Source: Achromobacter sp. ASV32 (GTDB lineage Bacteria > Pseudomonadota > Gammaproteobacteria > Burkholderiales > Burkholderiaceae_B). Taken from it: DNA of 64,000 nucleotides. The stretch spans positions 62,001-126,000 of the forward strand of contig NZ_JAELTJ010000002.1 in NCBI RefSeq assembly GCF_016428805.1, written 5' to 3'. The number at the start of each line of letters is the position of its first letter. Position 1 is the first letter of the stretch. Both the position numbers and the translations under genes were made by a program. The notes beneath the pieces were generated by a model that was not told where the DNA came from, searched no databases, and worked only from the letters and a program-made list of their open reading frames with translations. Shown piece after piece: positions 42,348 to 50,539 of this stretch.

Positions 42348-42875
42348 ATGTCGTCCACGGAATCCCTGGAGCACCACGAGCTTGGCAGGCTCTATCGCGA
42401 TCATCATGGCTGGCTGCGCGGTTGGCTGCTGCGGCGCTTGAGCGTGCCGGCCGAAGCGGCCGATCTGGCGCAGGACACCTTCCTGCGCCTGCTGGCCTCG
42501 CCCGCGTCCATGGCGCAGTTGCAGGGCATTCGCCAGCCGCGCAGTTTCCTGGCAACGGTGGCCCAGCGCACCTTGGTGGACCATATCCGCCGCCAGGTGC
42601 TGGAGCGCGCCTGGCTCGAAACCTTGGCCCAGCAGCCCGAAGCCAGCGCGATCTCTCCCGAGACGCAGGCCATCCTGCTGGAAACCATCCGCGAGATCGA
42701 TGCAATGCTGTGCGGCCTGGGCGACAAGGTACGGCGCGCTTTCCTGATGTCGCAGCTGGAAGGCGCCAGCTACGCCGAGATCGCGTCCGCCCTGGGGGTG
42801 ACCGTCAGTTCCGTCAAGAAGTACATGGCGCGCGCCACCGAGCATTGCCTCGTGTACGCGCTGGCCAGGCAGTAG
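42348..42875 (+). CDS. FecI-like ECF sigma factor (module 2)
   Basis: The protein is 175 aa. The ATG at 42348 gives a start just before region 2 (LGRLYRDHHGWLRGWLLRRLSVPAEAADLAQDTFLRLL); the longer frame would translate the Fur-like box. Region 4 is RRAFLMSQLEGASYAEIASALGVTVSSVKKYMARATEHC. It is clearly related to the module 1 sigma factor over the whole length. A FecR gene follows after 6 bp. It should activate the downstream receptor gene during iron limitation. Confidence 0.93.
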   Translation: MSSTESLEHHELGRLYRDHHGWLRGWLLRRLSVPAEAADLAQDTFLRLLASPASMAQLQGIRQPRSFLATVAQRTLVDHIRRQVLERAWLETLAQQPEASAISPETQAILLETIREIDAMLCGLGDKVRRAFLMSQLEGASYAEIASALGVTVSSVKKYMARATEHCLVYALARQ

Positions 42876-42881
42876 GCAGCC

Positions 42882-43832
42882 ATGGCGGACAAGACCATTT
42901 CGGCCGCGGCGCAATGGTATGCGCGGCTGTGCGCGGATGACGCCAGTCCGGCCGACGTGGCGGCGCACGGCCGGTGGCTGGCCGCCGACCCGGAGCATGC
43001 GCGCGTCTGGCGCCAGGTCGAACGCCTGCGCGGCACCCTGGGGGCGGCGCCCGCGCGCCTGGCGGCCGATACCCTGAACCGGGTCGATCACCACTTTTCA
43101 CGCCGCCGCGCGTTGCTGCGCAACGGCTTGGGTGCCGTGGCGCTGTTCGGGGCTGGCGGCCTGTTGGCCTGGCGCGCCTTGCCGGTGGACGGGATGCTGG
43201 CCGACTATCGCACCGGCACGGGTGAACGCCGCGAACTGCGGATGGCGGACGGCACCCTGCTGTGGCTGGACAGCGCCAGCGCGGTAGACGTCAAGATCGA
43301 GACTCACAACCGCCAGATCATCGTCCATTCGGGCGAAATCCTGATCGACACCGAACACGCGGCGCGGGGCCTGCCGCCGCTGCGTGTCGCCACCGTTCAT
43401 GGCACTGTGCGCCCGCTGGGCACGCGCTTCATCGTCCATCGCCAGGAAAGCCTGACGCGGGTGGTCGTGCTGCGCCATGCCGTGGCACTGCAAGCGGCGG
43501 CGGGCGGCGACGAGGTAATCCTGCAAGCCGGCGAGCAGGGCACCCTGGATTCCGCGAGCGCACGTCACGCTGGCGCTGTCACCGGTGAACCCGACGCCTG
43601 GACGCGAGGCTTGCTGATCGTGGACAACTGGCGGCTGGGCGACCTTATCGATCAACTGGACCGCTACCGTCCCGGCCGGCTGCGGTGCGACGACGCCGTG
43701 GCTTCCTTGCGCGTATCCGGCGCGTTCCCCATCGACGACACCGACAGGGCGCTGGCCGCCGTCGAGCGCGCACTCCCGGTCCGGATATCGCGTTTCACCC
43801 GCTACTACGTCCGCGTGGTGGCGCGCGGCTGA
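42882..43832 (+). CDS. FecR-like anti-sigma/sigma regulator (module 2)
   Basis: The protein is 316 aa. The cytoplasmic N-terminal domain (AAAQWYARLCADDASPADVAAHGRWLAADPEHARVWRQVE) is followed by one membrane helix around residues 85-103. The periplasmic FecR domain contains YRTGTGERRELRMADGTLLWLDSASAV and TVHGTVRPLGTRFIVHRQ. The C-terminus (LRVSGAFPIDDTDRALAAVERALPVRI) should contact the receptor's STN domain. It has the same layout as the module 1 protein with divergent sequence, so signalling is probably separate. Confidence 0.92.
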   Translation: MADKTISAAAQWYARLCADDASPADVAAHGRWLAADPEHARVWRQVERLRGTLGAAPARLAADTLNRVDHHFSRRRALLRNGLGAVALFGAGGLLAWRALPVDGMLADYRTGTGERRELRMADGTLLWLDSASAVDVKIETHNRQIIVHSGEILIDTEHAARGLPPLRVATVHGTVRPLGTRFIVHRQESLTRVVVLRHAVALQAAAGGDEVILQAGEQGTLDSASARHAGAVTGEPDAWTRGLLIVDNWRLGDLIDQLDRYRPGRLRCDDAVASLRVSGAFPIDDTDRALAAVERALPVRISRFTRYYVRVVARG

Positions 43833-43855
43833 TTAATTTTCCAGAGGCATTGTCC

Positions 43856-43883
43856 TTTTTCCGTGCTCGTCCGACTTAGCAGG
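43856..43883 (+). promoter_or_regulatory. Putative FecI-type promoter element before receptor 2
   Basis: TTTTTCCGTGCTCGTCCGAC matches the element before receptor 1 in order and spacing (TTTTC, CGT, CTC, TC, G, CT, GGG). It lies 38-65 bp before the receptor start. See the 39739-39764 entry. Confidence 0.4.
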
Positions 43884-43920
43884 GATCACGTCGGATTCAA
43901 GTCACGGAAAACCTTTGTTC

Positions 43921-46368
43921 ATGTCCTCTACTACTGCTTCCTGCCGCCCCTTCCTTGCTTTGGCGCCGTTGGCGCGGGCCATCCTGATTGCCGCGATGGC
44001 GGTCAGTGCCGCGCCTGACGCATTGGCGCAAGCCGCGCCCAATGTCGAGACCGCCCGCCACTATGACATTGCGCCGGGGCCGCTAGGCCTGGCGCTGAGC
44101 CGGTTCGCCGCCCAGGCGGGGGTGGTGCTGTCGTTCGACGCGCAACTGACCCAGGGCAAGCAAAGCGCCGGACTGCAAGGCGGCTATGGCGTTGCCGCAG
44201 GCCTGGCTGCCATGCTGGCCGGCACCGGGTTGGAGGCGATCAACCAGGGGGCCAACAACTACGGTCTGCGCATCGCCGGCACGCAGACGCTGGCGCCGGT
44301 GGAAGTGCTGGGCTCGCGTGAACCCGAGCCCAGCGAAGGAACGGATTCGTACACCGTCGGCTTGTCCACTACCGCTACCCGGCTGCCGATGACCCTGCGC
44401 GAAACGCCGCAGTCCGTGTCGGTCATGACGCGCCAGCGCATGACGGACCAGGGTCTGAACACCCTGGAAGACGCCATTGCCAACACGCCCGGCCTGACCT
44501 TCAAGAAGAAGGGATCGGCCGATGACAACGAAAAAGGCCTGTATGCGCGCGGCATGGAAATCACCAACATGCAGGTGGACGGTGTGCCGACCCACAAGGA
44601 TTTCAACGCCTTGGGCCTGGACACCGCGTTGTACGACCGGATCGAGGTCGTCCGGGGATCCACCGGCTTGCTGAGTGGCGCGGGCAACCCCGCGGCGTCG
44701 ATCAACCTGGTGCGCAAGCGGCCCACCCGGGAATTCGAGGCCGCCGCGGGCGTCACGGTGGGGTCGTGGGACTACAAGCGCACCGAGTTCGATCTGGGCA
44801 GCCCGCTGGACGAAGCGGGCAAGCTGCGCGGGCGATTGGTCGGTGCATGGCAGGAAGGCGGCTCGTTCATCGACCGTGTCAAACAGGATTCGCAACTGCT
44901 CTATGGCGTGGTCGAAGCCGACCTGGCCGCGCGCACCTTGTTGACGCTGGGCGCGGAATACCAGCGCAAGAAATGCACCGCCTGCTCGTACTTCGGCTTT
45001 CCCGCCGTGTATGCGGACGGTTCGGAGACGGACTTTCCCCAACGCTTCAACTCGGCCACCAACTGGAGCCGCCAGGAACGCACGCGCTATAACGTCTTCG
45101 CCACGCTGGACCACGAATTCGCGCCCTTGTGGAAAGGATCGGTCACCCTGTCGCGCACCGGCGACGACAACGATCGCACTTACGGCTGGTTCAGCAGCAA
45201 CGGTTGGGCCAGCCCGCAGACGGGGCAGGGCGCCTCGGTCTGGGTCGCGAAATGGCCCATTCCCAAGACCCAGAACGCCGTGGACGCCAGCTTGTCCGGC
45301 GCGTTCAATGCCCTGGGCCGCCAGCACGACCTGGTTTTGGGCGTGAACGCGTCCCGCACCAAGGCGGACTACGACACCTACCCGTTGTGGCTGGCGCCCG
45401 GCTATGACCCCAGGATTCCGGATATCCGCGCGTGGAACGGCGACATGCCCGAGCCGGATTGGCAGTCGACGGGCAAGCGCTATTACACCGAGAAGCAAGC
45501 GTCGATCTATGGCGCCGTGCGCCTGCGTCCCACCGAGGCCTTGTCGTTGGTGCTCGGGTCACGCGTGACGTGGTGGGACCAGCAAGCTTCCTATGCCTAT
45601 ACCGATGGCTCGTCCTATCCGGACAACATGCGCGAGCAAGGCGTCTACACGCCCTATGCCGGGGTGGTCTATGACCTGACCCGCAACCTGTCCGCCTACG
45701 CCAGCTACACCAGCATCTTCCTGCCGCAACAGGCGCAGAGCGTGTCAGGCAGTGTGTTGGCGCCCATCAAGGGCAACACCTATGAAGTCGGGCTGAAGAC
45801 GACGCTGATGGACGGCCGCTTGAATGGATCGCTGGCCCTGTTCCGTACCCGCCAAGACAATTACGCGATGCTGGACGGCGATCGCCTGGCACCCAACGGC
45901 GACAGCGCGTTCGTTGCCGCCGACGGCGCGGTGATGCGCGGCGTGGAAGCCGAGGTGAGCGGCGAGCTCACGCCGGGCTGGCAGATGCAGCTGTCCTACG
46001 CCTATGTGGACCGCCGGCTGCCCCAGGGCTTTACGACGCAGGTGGGTCTGCCGCGCCACATCGCCAAGCTCTACACCACCTACCGCCTGCCCGGCGACTG
46101 GAGCGCCTTGACGGTGGGCGGCGGCGTACGCTGGGAAAGCCAGAGCGGCTATTCCAGCCGCGGACCCGGCGGTCGCCAGGCAGAGGCATCGCAAAGCGCC
46201 TACGCGCTACTGGACTTGATGGCGCGATACCAGTTCAACCGCCAGTGGTCCGCCACGCTGAATCTGAACAACGTGCTGGACAAGAAGTACTACGCCAGCA
46301 CCAACGTCTACAGCAATTACTACGGTGCACCATTCAGCGCGATGCTGGGGGTGAATTACCGGTATTGA
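43921..46368 (+). CDS. TonB-dependent siderophore receptor with signalling (STN) domain, module 2
   Basis: The protein is 815 aa. The ATG at 43921 follows an ACGGAAAA site; the TTG two codons earlier is unlikely. The signal peptide ends near ALAQA. The STN domain is YDIAPGPLGLALSRFAAQAGVVLSFD (~residues 45-115). The plug has RETPQSVSVMTRQRMTDQGLNTLEDAIANTPGLTFKKKG and YDRIEVVRGSTGLLSGAGNPAASINLVRKRP. The barrel contains a CTAC pair (KKCTACSYFG) in an outer loop and ends in LGVNYRY. It is FhuE/FpvA-like. It is preceded by its own sigma/FecR pair and no biosynthesis genes, so it probably takes up foreign siderophores. Confidence 0.94.
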   Translation: MSSTTASCRPFLALAPLARAILIAAMAVSAAPDALAQAAPNVETARHYDIAPGPLGLALSRFAAQAGVVLSFDAQLTQGKQSAGLQGGYGVAAGLAAMLAGTGLEAINQGANNYGLRIAGTQTLAPVEVLGSREPEPSEGTDSYTVGLSTTATRLPMTLRETPQSVSVMTRQRMTDQGLNTLEDAIANTPGLTFKKKGSADDNEKGLYARGMEITNMQVDGVPTHKDFNALGLDTALYDRIEVVRGSTGLLSGAGNPAASINLVRKRPTREFEAAAGVTVGSWDYKRTEFDLGSPLDEAGKLRGRLVGAWQEGGSFIDRVKQDSQLLYGVVEADLAARTLLTLGAEYQRKKCTACSYFGFPAVYADGSETDFPQRFNSATNWSRQERTRYNVFATLDHEFAPLWKGSVTLSRTGDDNDRTYGWFSSNGWASPQTGQGASVWVAKWPIPKTQNAVDASLSGAFNALGRQHDLVLGVNASRTKADYDTYPLWLAPGYDPRIPDIRAWNGDMPEPDWQSTGKRYYTEKQASIYGAVRLRPTEALSLVLGSRVTWWDQQASYAYTDGSSYPDNMREQGVYTPYAGVVYDLTRNLSAYASYTSIFLPQQAQSVSGSVLAPIKGNTYEVGLKTTLMDGRLNGSLALFRTRQDNYAMLDGDRLAPNGDSAFVAADGAVMRGVEAEVSGELTPGWQMQLSYAYVDRRLPQGFTTQVGLPRHIAKLYTTYRLPGDWSALTVGGGVRWESQSGYSSRGPGGRQAEASQSAYALLDLMARYQFNRQWSATLNLNNVLDKKYYASTNVYSNYYGAPFSAMLGVNYRY

Positions 46369-46403
46369 GCAGGGCGCAGGCACCCTCGGGTCGAAAAAAG
46401 GCA

Positions 46404-46485
46404 GGGCTGCGCATGGCAATTTATGGATAAATATGACATTATTAGTATCTAATAGATACATTTATCCTTTTTGCCTGCGCAGCTC
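46404..46485. repeat. Long imperfect inverted repeat
   Basis: The left arm has GGGCTGCGCA, GGCAA, GGATAAAT, GTATCTA and the right arm has the complements in reverse order (TAGATAC, ATTTATCC, TTGCC, TGCGCAGCTC). The centre is the perfect 15-bp palindrome GTATCTAATAGATAC (46445-46459). The left arm has about 16 extra bases. It is much more AT-rich in the middle than its surroundings. It lies after receptor 2 and before the DUF2846 lipoprotein. Confidence 0.7.
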
Positions 46486-46536
46486 GAACGAGTGGCAAAG
46501 CGTTCCGCCACGCCGGTATTTTCCCATCCGAAGCAA

Positions 46537-47019
46537 ATGAATCAAACGATGAATAAGTTGTTGAAGATTGCGGCCTCTGCCGCTTGCGTTGGTGTGATGG
46601 CAGGCTGCGTCAGTGTTCCCATGGCCCCCGCGGAAGAAAATCAAAAGGCCAAGACCTTCCCGGCGCCGGACGACGGTAAATCGGGGTTGTTCATTTATCG
46701 TGACAGCTACGTCGGCAAGGGGCTGAAGAAAGACGTTTATCTGGATGGAAAGTGCGTGGGCGAGACCGCGGACCGGGTCTTCTTCTACACCCAGGTCGAC
46801 GGCAACCAGCAGCACAAGATATCCACGGAATCGGAATTTTCGCCGAACGATCTGCTGCTGGTCATGGATGCGGGCAAGAACTACTTCGTGCGTCAATTCA
46901 TCAAGGTTGGCGTCTTCGTGGGCGGAGCCGGTCTGGAGCAGGTCACCGAAACCGAAGGCCAACGCGTGATCAGCAAGCGCGAAGTCAACTTGGCGGTGCA
47001 AGGGCATTGCGATAATTGA
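46537..47019 (+). CDS. DUF2846-domain lipoprotein
   Basis: The protein is 160 aa. The signal ends in VMAGC with the lipidated Cys at residue 24 (counted from the ATG at 46537; a second start at 46549 is possible). The mature domain has GKSGLFIYRDSYVGKGLKKDVYLDGKCVGETADRVFF, the DUF2846 pattern of a small beta-sandwich, and a second Cys near the C-terminus that can pair with the DGKC Cys. It is a surface or periplasmic lipoprotein of unknown function. It lies just after the long inverted repeat, which may contain its control region. Confidence 0.82.
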   Translation: MNQTMNKLLKIAASAACVGVMAGCVSVPMAPAEENQKAKTFPAPDDGKSGLFIYRDSYVGKGLKKDVYLDGKCVGETADRVFFYTQVDGNQQHKISTESEFSPNDLLLVMDAGKNYFVRQFIKVGVFVGGAGLEQVTETEGQRVISKREVNLAVQGHCDN

Positions 47020-47097
47020 CCGGGGCGGCGGGCGTGCGCAAATGCACGCCCAACTGGGCGCGAAGCGTAAAGATTGGCGAATCAGCCCAAGCAATCC

Positions 47098-47916
47098 CTA
47101 ATCGCCGAACAACCCATCCACCCGCTCTTGCATATCAAAGATATCCGACACGACATACAGCCCGGTGCTTTTCTTCAGCCGGCTGTTATCCGGCGGGGTG
47201 TCCACGCAAGCCTTGACCAGCGCGATCTGCCCCGCCGGATCCGGCATGAATTTCATGCCGGTTACCGACATGCGCTCAATGCGCAGTTCGCCGTCGTTAT
47301 AGCGGCGGCCCTTGGCGGGTTTGTCCCGTAGTTCGTCGATGGACGGCACGTGGTCAAAGACCGCGTCGTAGCACTCGATGACCGGGCTGGTATTGGTGCC
47401 GGCGCAATAGTGGACGTACGCGGCGTAATAACGACCGTCCAATTGGTAAGACACCACATCGCCGGCCCGGTAGAAGGTCAGGCTGTCTGGCAGGCCCGGC
47501 GCGCGTTTCAATGCCACGGGCGGCGTCTGCAGGAAAGCCTGCTTGATATCGGCGGTCTTGCGGTGAAAGTCGTCGCTGAGGGCCACGGCGTCGTTCAGGG
47601 CATCAATGGCGGCGTCGGCCCGGGCGTTGATGGCTGCATCGGCAAGACCATATTTGTGCAGCAGGATGGCCAGCGCCACGACCGTCTTTTGCCGGTATAG
47701 GGCAGATGCCGTCTCATCACTCGCCTCCAGGACGCAGTTCCAGCGTCGCATCACCTGGGGCAACGCGCTCGCCCCGGGATTGGCAGCCAGTTCCGCGTCG
47801 TGCCTGGCGTACGCCATGAGAGTGGTCATGAGCCGGGCCAGGTCTTCGTCCAGCGTCTGGACCAGGGTGTCGGCGGCCAGTTTCTTCAGGGCTTGGGCGT
47901 GATTGATTGCGGCCAT
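47098..47916 (-). CDS. Hypothetical protein
   Basis: The protein is 272 aa. The ATG at 47916 was chosen as the last start before a continuous helical sequence. The N-terminal ~150 residues are mostly helices (QALKKLAADTLVQTLDEDLARLMTTLMAY and onwards), the middle has beta-like LTFYRAGDVVSYQLDGRYYAAYVHYC, and the C-terminus is mixed. No signal or membrane segment is seen. It starts 8 bp after the DUF4262 stop, so the two form one minus-strand operon. I do not recognise the family. Clustering with DUF4262 suggests a shared process. Confidence 0.6.
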   Translation of the reverse strand: MAAINHAQALKKLAADTLVQTLDEDLARLMTTLMAYARHDAELAANPGASALPQVMRRWNCVLEASDETASALYRQKTVVALAILLHKYGLADAAINARADAAIDALNDAVALSDDFHRKTADIKQAFLQTPPVALKRAPGLPDSLTFYRAGDVVSYQLDGRYYAAYVHYCAGTNTSPVIECYDAVFDHVPSIDELRDKPAKGRRYNDGELRIERMSVTGMKFMPDPAGQIALVKACVDTPPDNSRLKKSTGLYVVSDIFDMQERVDGLFGD

Positions 47917-47923
47917 GCCGGGA

Positions 47924-48463
47924 TCATCGTTGGGGTGAGTCAGGCGTCGCGGCGGGCCAGGCCCAGCCATTTTCCGACAGGTCTGGCTGTAGCGCCTTGA
48001 ACGCGGCGTCGGCCCCCGCCTGTCCGGGGAACACGCCGGCCTTGTCGGGCCAGAACAGCTGCACGCAGGGAAAGTCGTCGCCGCCGTGGAACCAGCGGTT
48101 CCAGCCCAGGTGGTCGGGGTAGTGGGACTTGTCGACCGGCACGAGCAGGGCGTTGAAGCCGCGGAACAGGGTGTCGGTGGGCACGCCGATGGGCGGCGGG
48201 TTGCCGGCCTCGATCATCCGGTAGAGGTTCCACAGCACGTCGTGGGTGACTTCGCGCGGCAGAGAAAAGACGATGACCTCGGGAAAGCCGTGGCCGACCC
48301 AAAATCCCGTGGTGAAGGAGAAGCCCGGCTGATCGTCTTCGGCGAAGATCTCGGTACGAAACCAGCCGTGCTCGCGGATCTGGTTGACGAAGCGTTGCTC
48401 GTCGGCGTCCAGGACGCCGGCGGGGGCATCCAGGGCGGTGGCGATGTCGGGGATGGGGGGCAT
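47924..48463 (-). CDS. DUF4262-domain protein
   Basis: The protein is 179 aa. DUF4262 features are IREHGWFRTEIFAEDDQPGFSFTTGFWVGHGFPEVIVFSLPREV, a compact alpha/beta domain with a conserved Trp and Gly-Phe, and a C-terminal FPCVQLFWPDKAGVFPG tail typical of the family. It is cytoplasmic; no catalytic activity is established. It lies 8 bp upstream of the hypothetical gene and is divergent from the 351-aa gene. DUF4262 proteins are scattered among soil bacteria and are sometimes in toxin-immunity contexts, but nothing here shows such a role. Confidence 0.75.
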   Translation of the reverse strand: MPPIPDIATALDAPAGVLDADEQRFVNQIREHGWFRTEIFAEDDQPGFSFTTGFWVGHGFPEVIVFSLPREVTHDVLWNLYRMIEAGNPPPIGVPTDTLFRGFNALLVPVDKSHYPDHLGWNRWFHGGDDFPCVQLFWPDKAGVFPGQAGADAAFKALQPDLSENGWAWPAATPDSPQR

Positions 48464-48644
48464 GCGGGCTCCGTGGGGTGGGCGAGCGCTGGGCAGTACG
48501 GCAGATCATACCCATACAGCTCCTCTGCCCGGGGGGGGCGAGTGATCTCCTGGCATGGCAGGCGGATAGCGGACAGTTCTGTAAACTTGCCTGCGTCTTG
48601 CCGGGCGTTGCCCGCCTTTCCCTCTCCTCTTCGACCGCTATCCG

Positions 48645-49700
48645 ATGCCCACTTCCCACGCCGCTCTCGCCGACGCCCTGCGCGCACCGGTAGGTTCCCC
48701 CGCTGAATTGGATACGCTGGAAAAATTCTTCCAGCGCCCCGAAGTCAGCGCGTTCTACGCCGAAGCCCAGGAACCCGGCGAGACCGGCGCCGCGTTGCAA
48801 TTCTGCGCCGGCCTGCTGCCTACCCTGCATCCCAGCCGCGCGGCGGGGTTGGCGCTGATGTGCGGATCCCTGGTGGAAGACGGCGCCGATCCCGTCATCC
48901 TGTTCCCGACACTGCAAGCGCTGCTGCGCCCCTGGTTGGAAACGCTGCGGCCGTACTGCGCCCAGGAAGTGGAAGCGGACGACGACGAGGTCGAAGAGGC
49001 TGACCGCCAGGCCTGGGCCGACGCGCAGGCGCGGCTGGCGGCGGTGCCGCAGGAGCAGCGCTGGGAAGTCGATGCGTTGCAGGAGGCCGTGGACACGCTG
49101 GTGCTGCCGATGATGGCGATGGTGATGCGCGACCGCCGCAACCATCAGGCCTTGATCGACGACGATGCGCTGCTGGAAGGGCTGTACGCGATGACGACAA
49201 TGAACGACAGCCTGCCGTTCGAACAGCTGCATTTTCTGTGGCTGGCGTCGCGCATCAGCTACGAGGATGAGCTGGTGGTGGTGTTGCCGACATCCGGGAC
49301 GGGCTTCGTGGCCCGGGCGCACGGCATCAACAACAACTTCCATGCGTTCACGCTGCTGCAGATCCTGATCGGCGAGCATGCCCAGGCGTTGGGCGTACGG
49401 TGCGAGATCGCGCCGCGCGAACCGGACGCGGATCGGGACAGCGCCGATTTCCAATGGCTGCAGGCGGACGCCTTTGTCGGCGGTGCGTTGCAGAACATCA
49501 TGCGTTTGGCCTGGGGCGAGGGTGCGGTGCGCGATAACCACGCCAAGGGCGGCAAGCGGGTGCTGATCGCGCTGGAAACGGACGAAGGCATCAAACGCAA
49601 TTGGTCGGGCTTCAATGGCGCGATCCACGACGCGCAACAACCGTCGATGACGTTCATGCGGTACCTGACGCCGGACGAGGTGGCGGCCTATTTGGCGTGA
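48645..49700 (+). CDS. Hypothetical protein, helical, unknown family
   Basis: The protein is 351 aa, unrecognised. It begins with an ATG at 48645. The sequence is helix-rich and acidic in the middle (EVEADDDEVEEADRQ). A C-terminal half contains ISYEDELVVVLPTSGTGFVARAHGINNNFHAFTLLQILI and FMRYLTPDEVAAYLA, with alternating strands and helices. There is no signal peptide. The codon use is normal, so it is a resident gene. It is divergent from the DUF4262 operon and sits before the 373-bp gap that precedes the MgtA region. Confidence 0.6.
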   Translation: MPTSHAALADALRAPVGSPAELDTLEKFFQRPEVSAFYAEAQEPGETGAALQFCAGLLPTLHPSRAAGLALMCGSLVEDGADPVILFPTLQALLRPWLETLRPYCAQEVEADDDEVEEADRQAWADAQARLAAVPQEQRWEVDALQEAVDTLVLPMMAMVMRDRRNHQALIDDDALLEGLYAMTTMNDSLPFEQLHFLWLASRISYEDELVVVLPTSGTGFVARAHGINNNFHAFTLLQILIGEHAQALGVRCEIAPREPDADRDSADFQWLQADAFVGGALQNIMRLAWGEGAVRDNHAKGGKRVLIALETDEGIKRNWSGFNGAIHDAQQPSMTFMRYLTPDEVAAYLA

Positions 49701-50073
49701 CGCCGCCCCGACGAGCGGCGTGCCAAAGTTGGCGCGCACGACGACGTCGTAGCGCTTGGCCAGCCAGATATCGTCCTTGAAGCCGATCTTGCCGCGAGAG
49801 CGCAGGACGATGATCGATACCAAGGTATATGCCCCCTGGCCTGTTTGGAACGCCCAGCCAGTCCTACACTCCCGCTTGTCGCAAACCTAAAGGAGCCCGC
49901 CGTGGAAGACGACGGAAGTACCAGAACCTACGGCGCATGCCGGGCATGACGGGTCTGCACGCCTTTTCTTGCCAGCCGCCGCGCGCAATCCCGTCCTTCT
50001 GACGGCGCCGCAGCGCCACGCATGCGCCACTTGAACGCCTTCGGGCGGATCGTCCTGCATTCAGGAGACGCGC
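49701..50073. other. Intergenic region upstream of the mgtA unit with gene remnant
   Basis: This 373-bp gap lacks an intact gene. From 49818 down to about 49705 the minus strand has some 38 codons with strong G/C third-position bias (SIIVLRSRGKIGFKDDIWL and onwards) that then runs antisense into the 351-aa gene. It looks like the surviving piece of a lost gene. At its right end is an ATACC-AA-GGTAT palindrome (49817-49828). The rest should contain the promoter of the 50074 gene. Confidence 0.55.
49817..49828. promoter_or_regulatory. Palindrome ATACC-AA-GGTAT upstream of the mgtA unit
   Basis: The core ATACC-AA-GGTAT shares its inverted half-sites with the stronger palindrome at 53841-53860, which lies upstream of the FixL/FixJ-like genes. 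A LuxR-type dimer could bind both. Confidence 0.5.
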
Positions 50074-50421
50074 ATGCTGTTCCATACCCAATCCCCGACC
50101 CCCGTGCGCAGCGCGCCCACCGCGCCGGCCTTTATTACCCTGACGTTCTACGGCAGCCCGACCGTGCTGGCCGCGATCCGCAAGCGCCTTTACGAAGCGC
50201 TGCGGCAGCGCGACGAGAGCGTGGCCGATGTCCGCTATTCGGCCGACGGCGAACAGGCCTGCACCGCCATCAGCCTGCGTAGCGATACCGGCAACCCCTG
50301 GCCGCTGATCACCTGGCTCAGCGACCTGTGCCGCGACATGGGCGTGCAGACGCTGCGTGTCGGGGTGTCGCCCGCGGCCCGCGCGCAGCCCGCGCCGGTG
50401 GTGGCGCCGACCCACCTCTGA
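50074..50421 (+). CDS. Hypothetical protein
   Basis: The protein is 115 aa, unrecognised. A TCAGGAGACG ribosome site precedes the ATG at 50074. The core (FITLTFYGSPTVLAAIRKRLYEALRQRDESVADVRYS, then WPLITWLSDLCRDMGVQTLRVGVSP) reads as a small alpha/beta domain, reminiscent in pattern of an ACT-like fold. The ends are Pro/Ala-rich. No signal or membrane segment. It lies 118 bp before mgtA on the same strand, so it may be co-transcribed with it. Confidence 0.6.
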   Translation: MLFHTQSPTPVRSAPTAPAFITLTFYGSPTVLAAIRKRLYEALRQRDESVADVRYSADGEQACTAISLRSDTGNPWPLITWLSDLCRDMGVQTLRVGVSPAARAQPAPVVAPTHL

Positions 50422-50539
50422 TCCATCTCTTTTCGATTTTCAATATCCATCGAGTTCGCGCTCGCCGCGGACGGGGGATGCCTGCGCCTTGACGCCGGCG
50501 CTGCCCTGTCCGCGACGAGCGCGGGCGGGAGCAGCGAAC

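Noticed and set aside
47025-47055. GGGCGTGC-GCAAAT-GCACGCCC hairpin after the DUF2846 gene as a Rho-independent terminator
   Set aside because: The stem is good but there is no T run, so it was not listed as a terminator.
47940-49823. 627-codon minus-strand frame from a TTG
   Set aside because: Mostly antisense to the 351-aa gene and out of frame with the DUF4262 gene. Only its first ~38 codons have coding character, and these are reported as a remnant.
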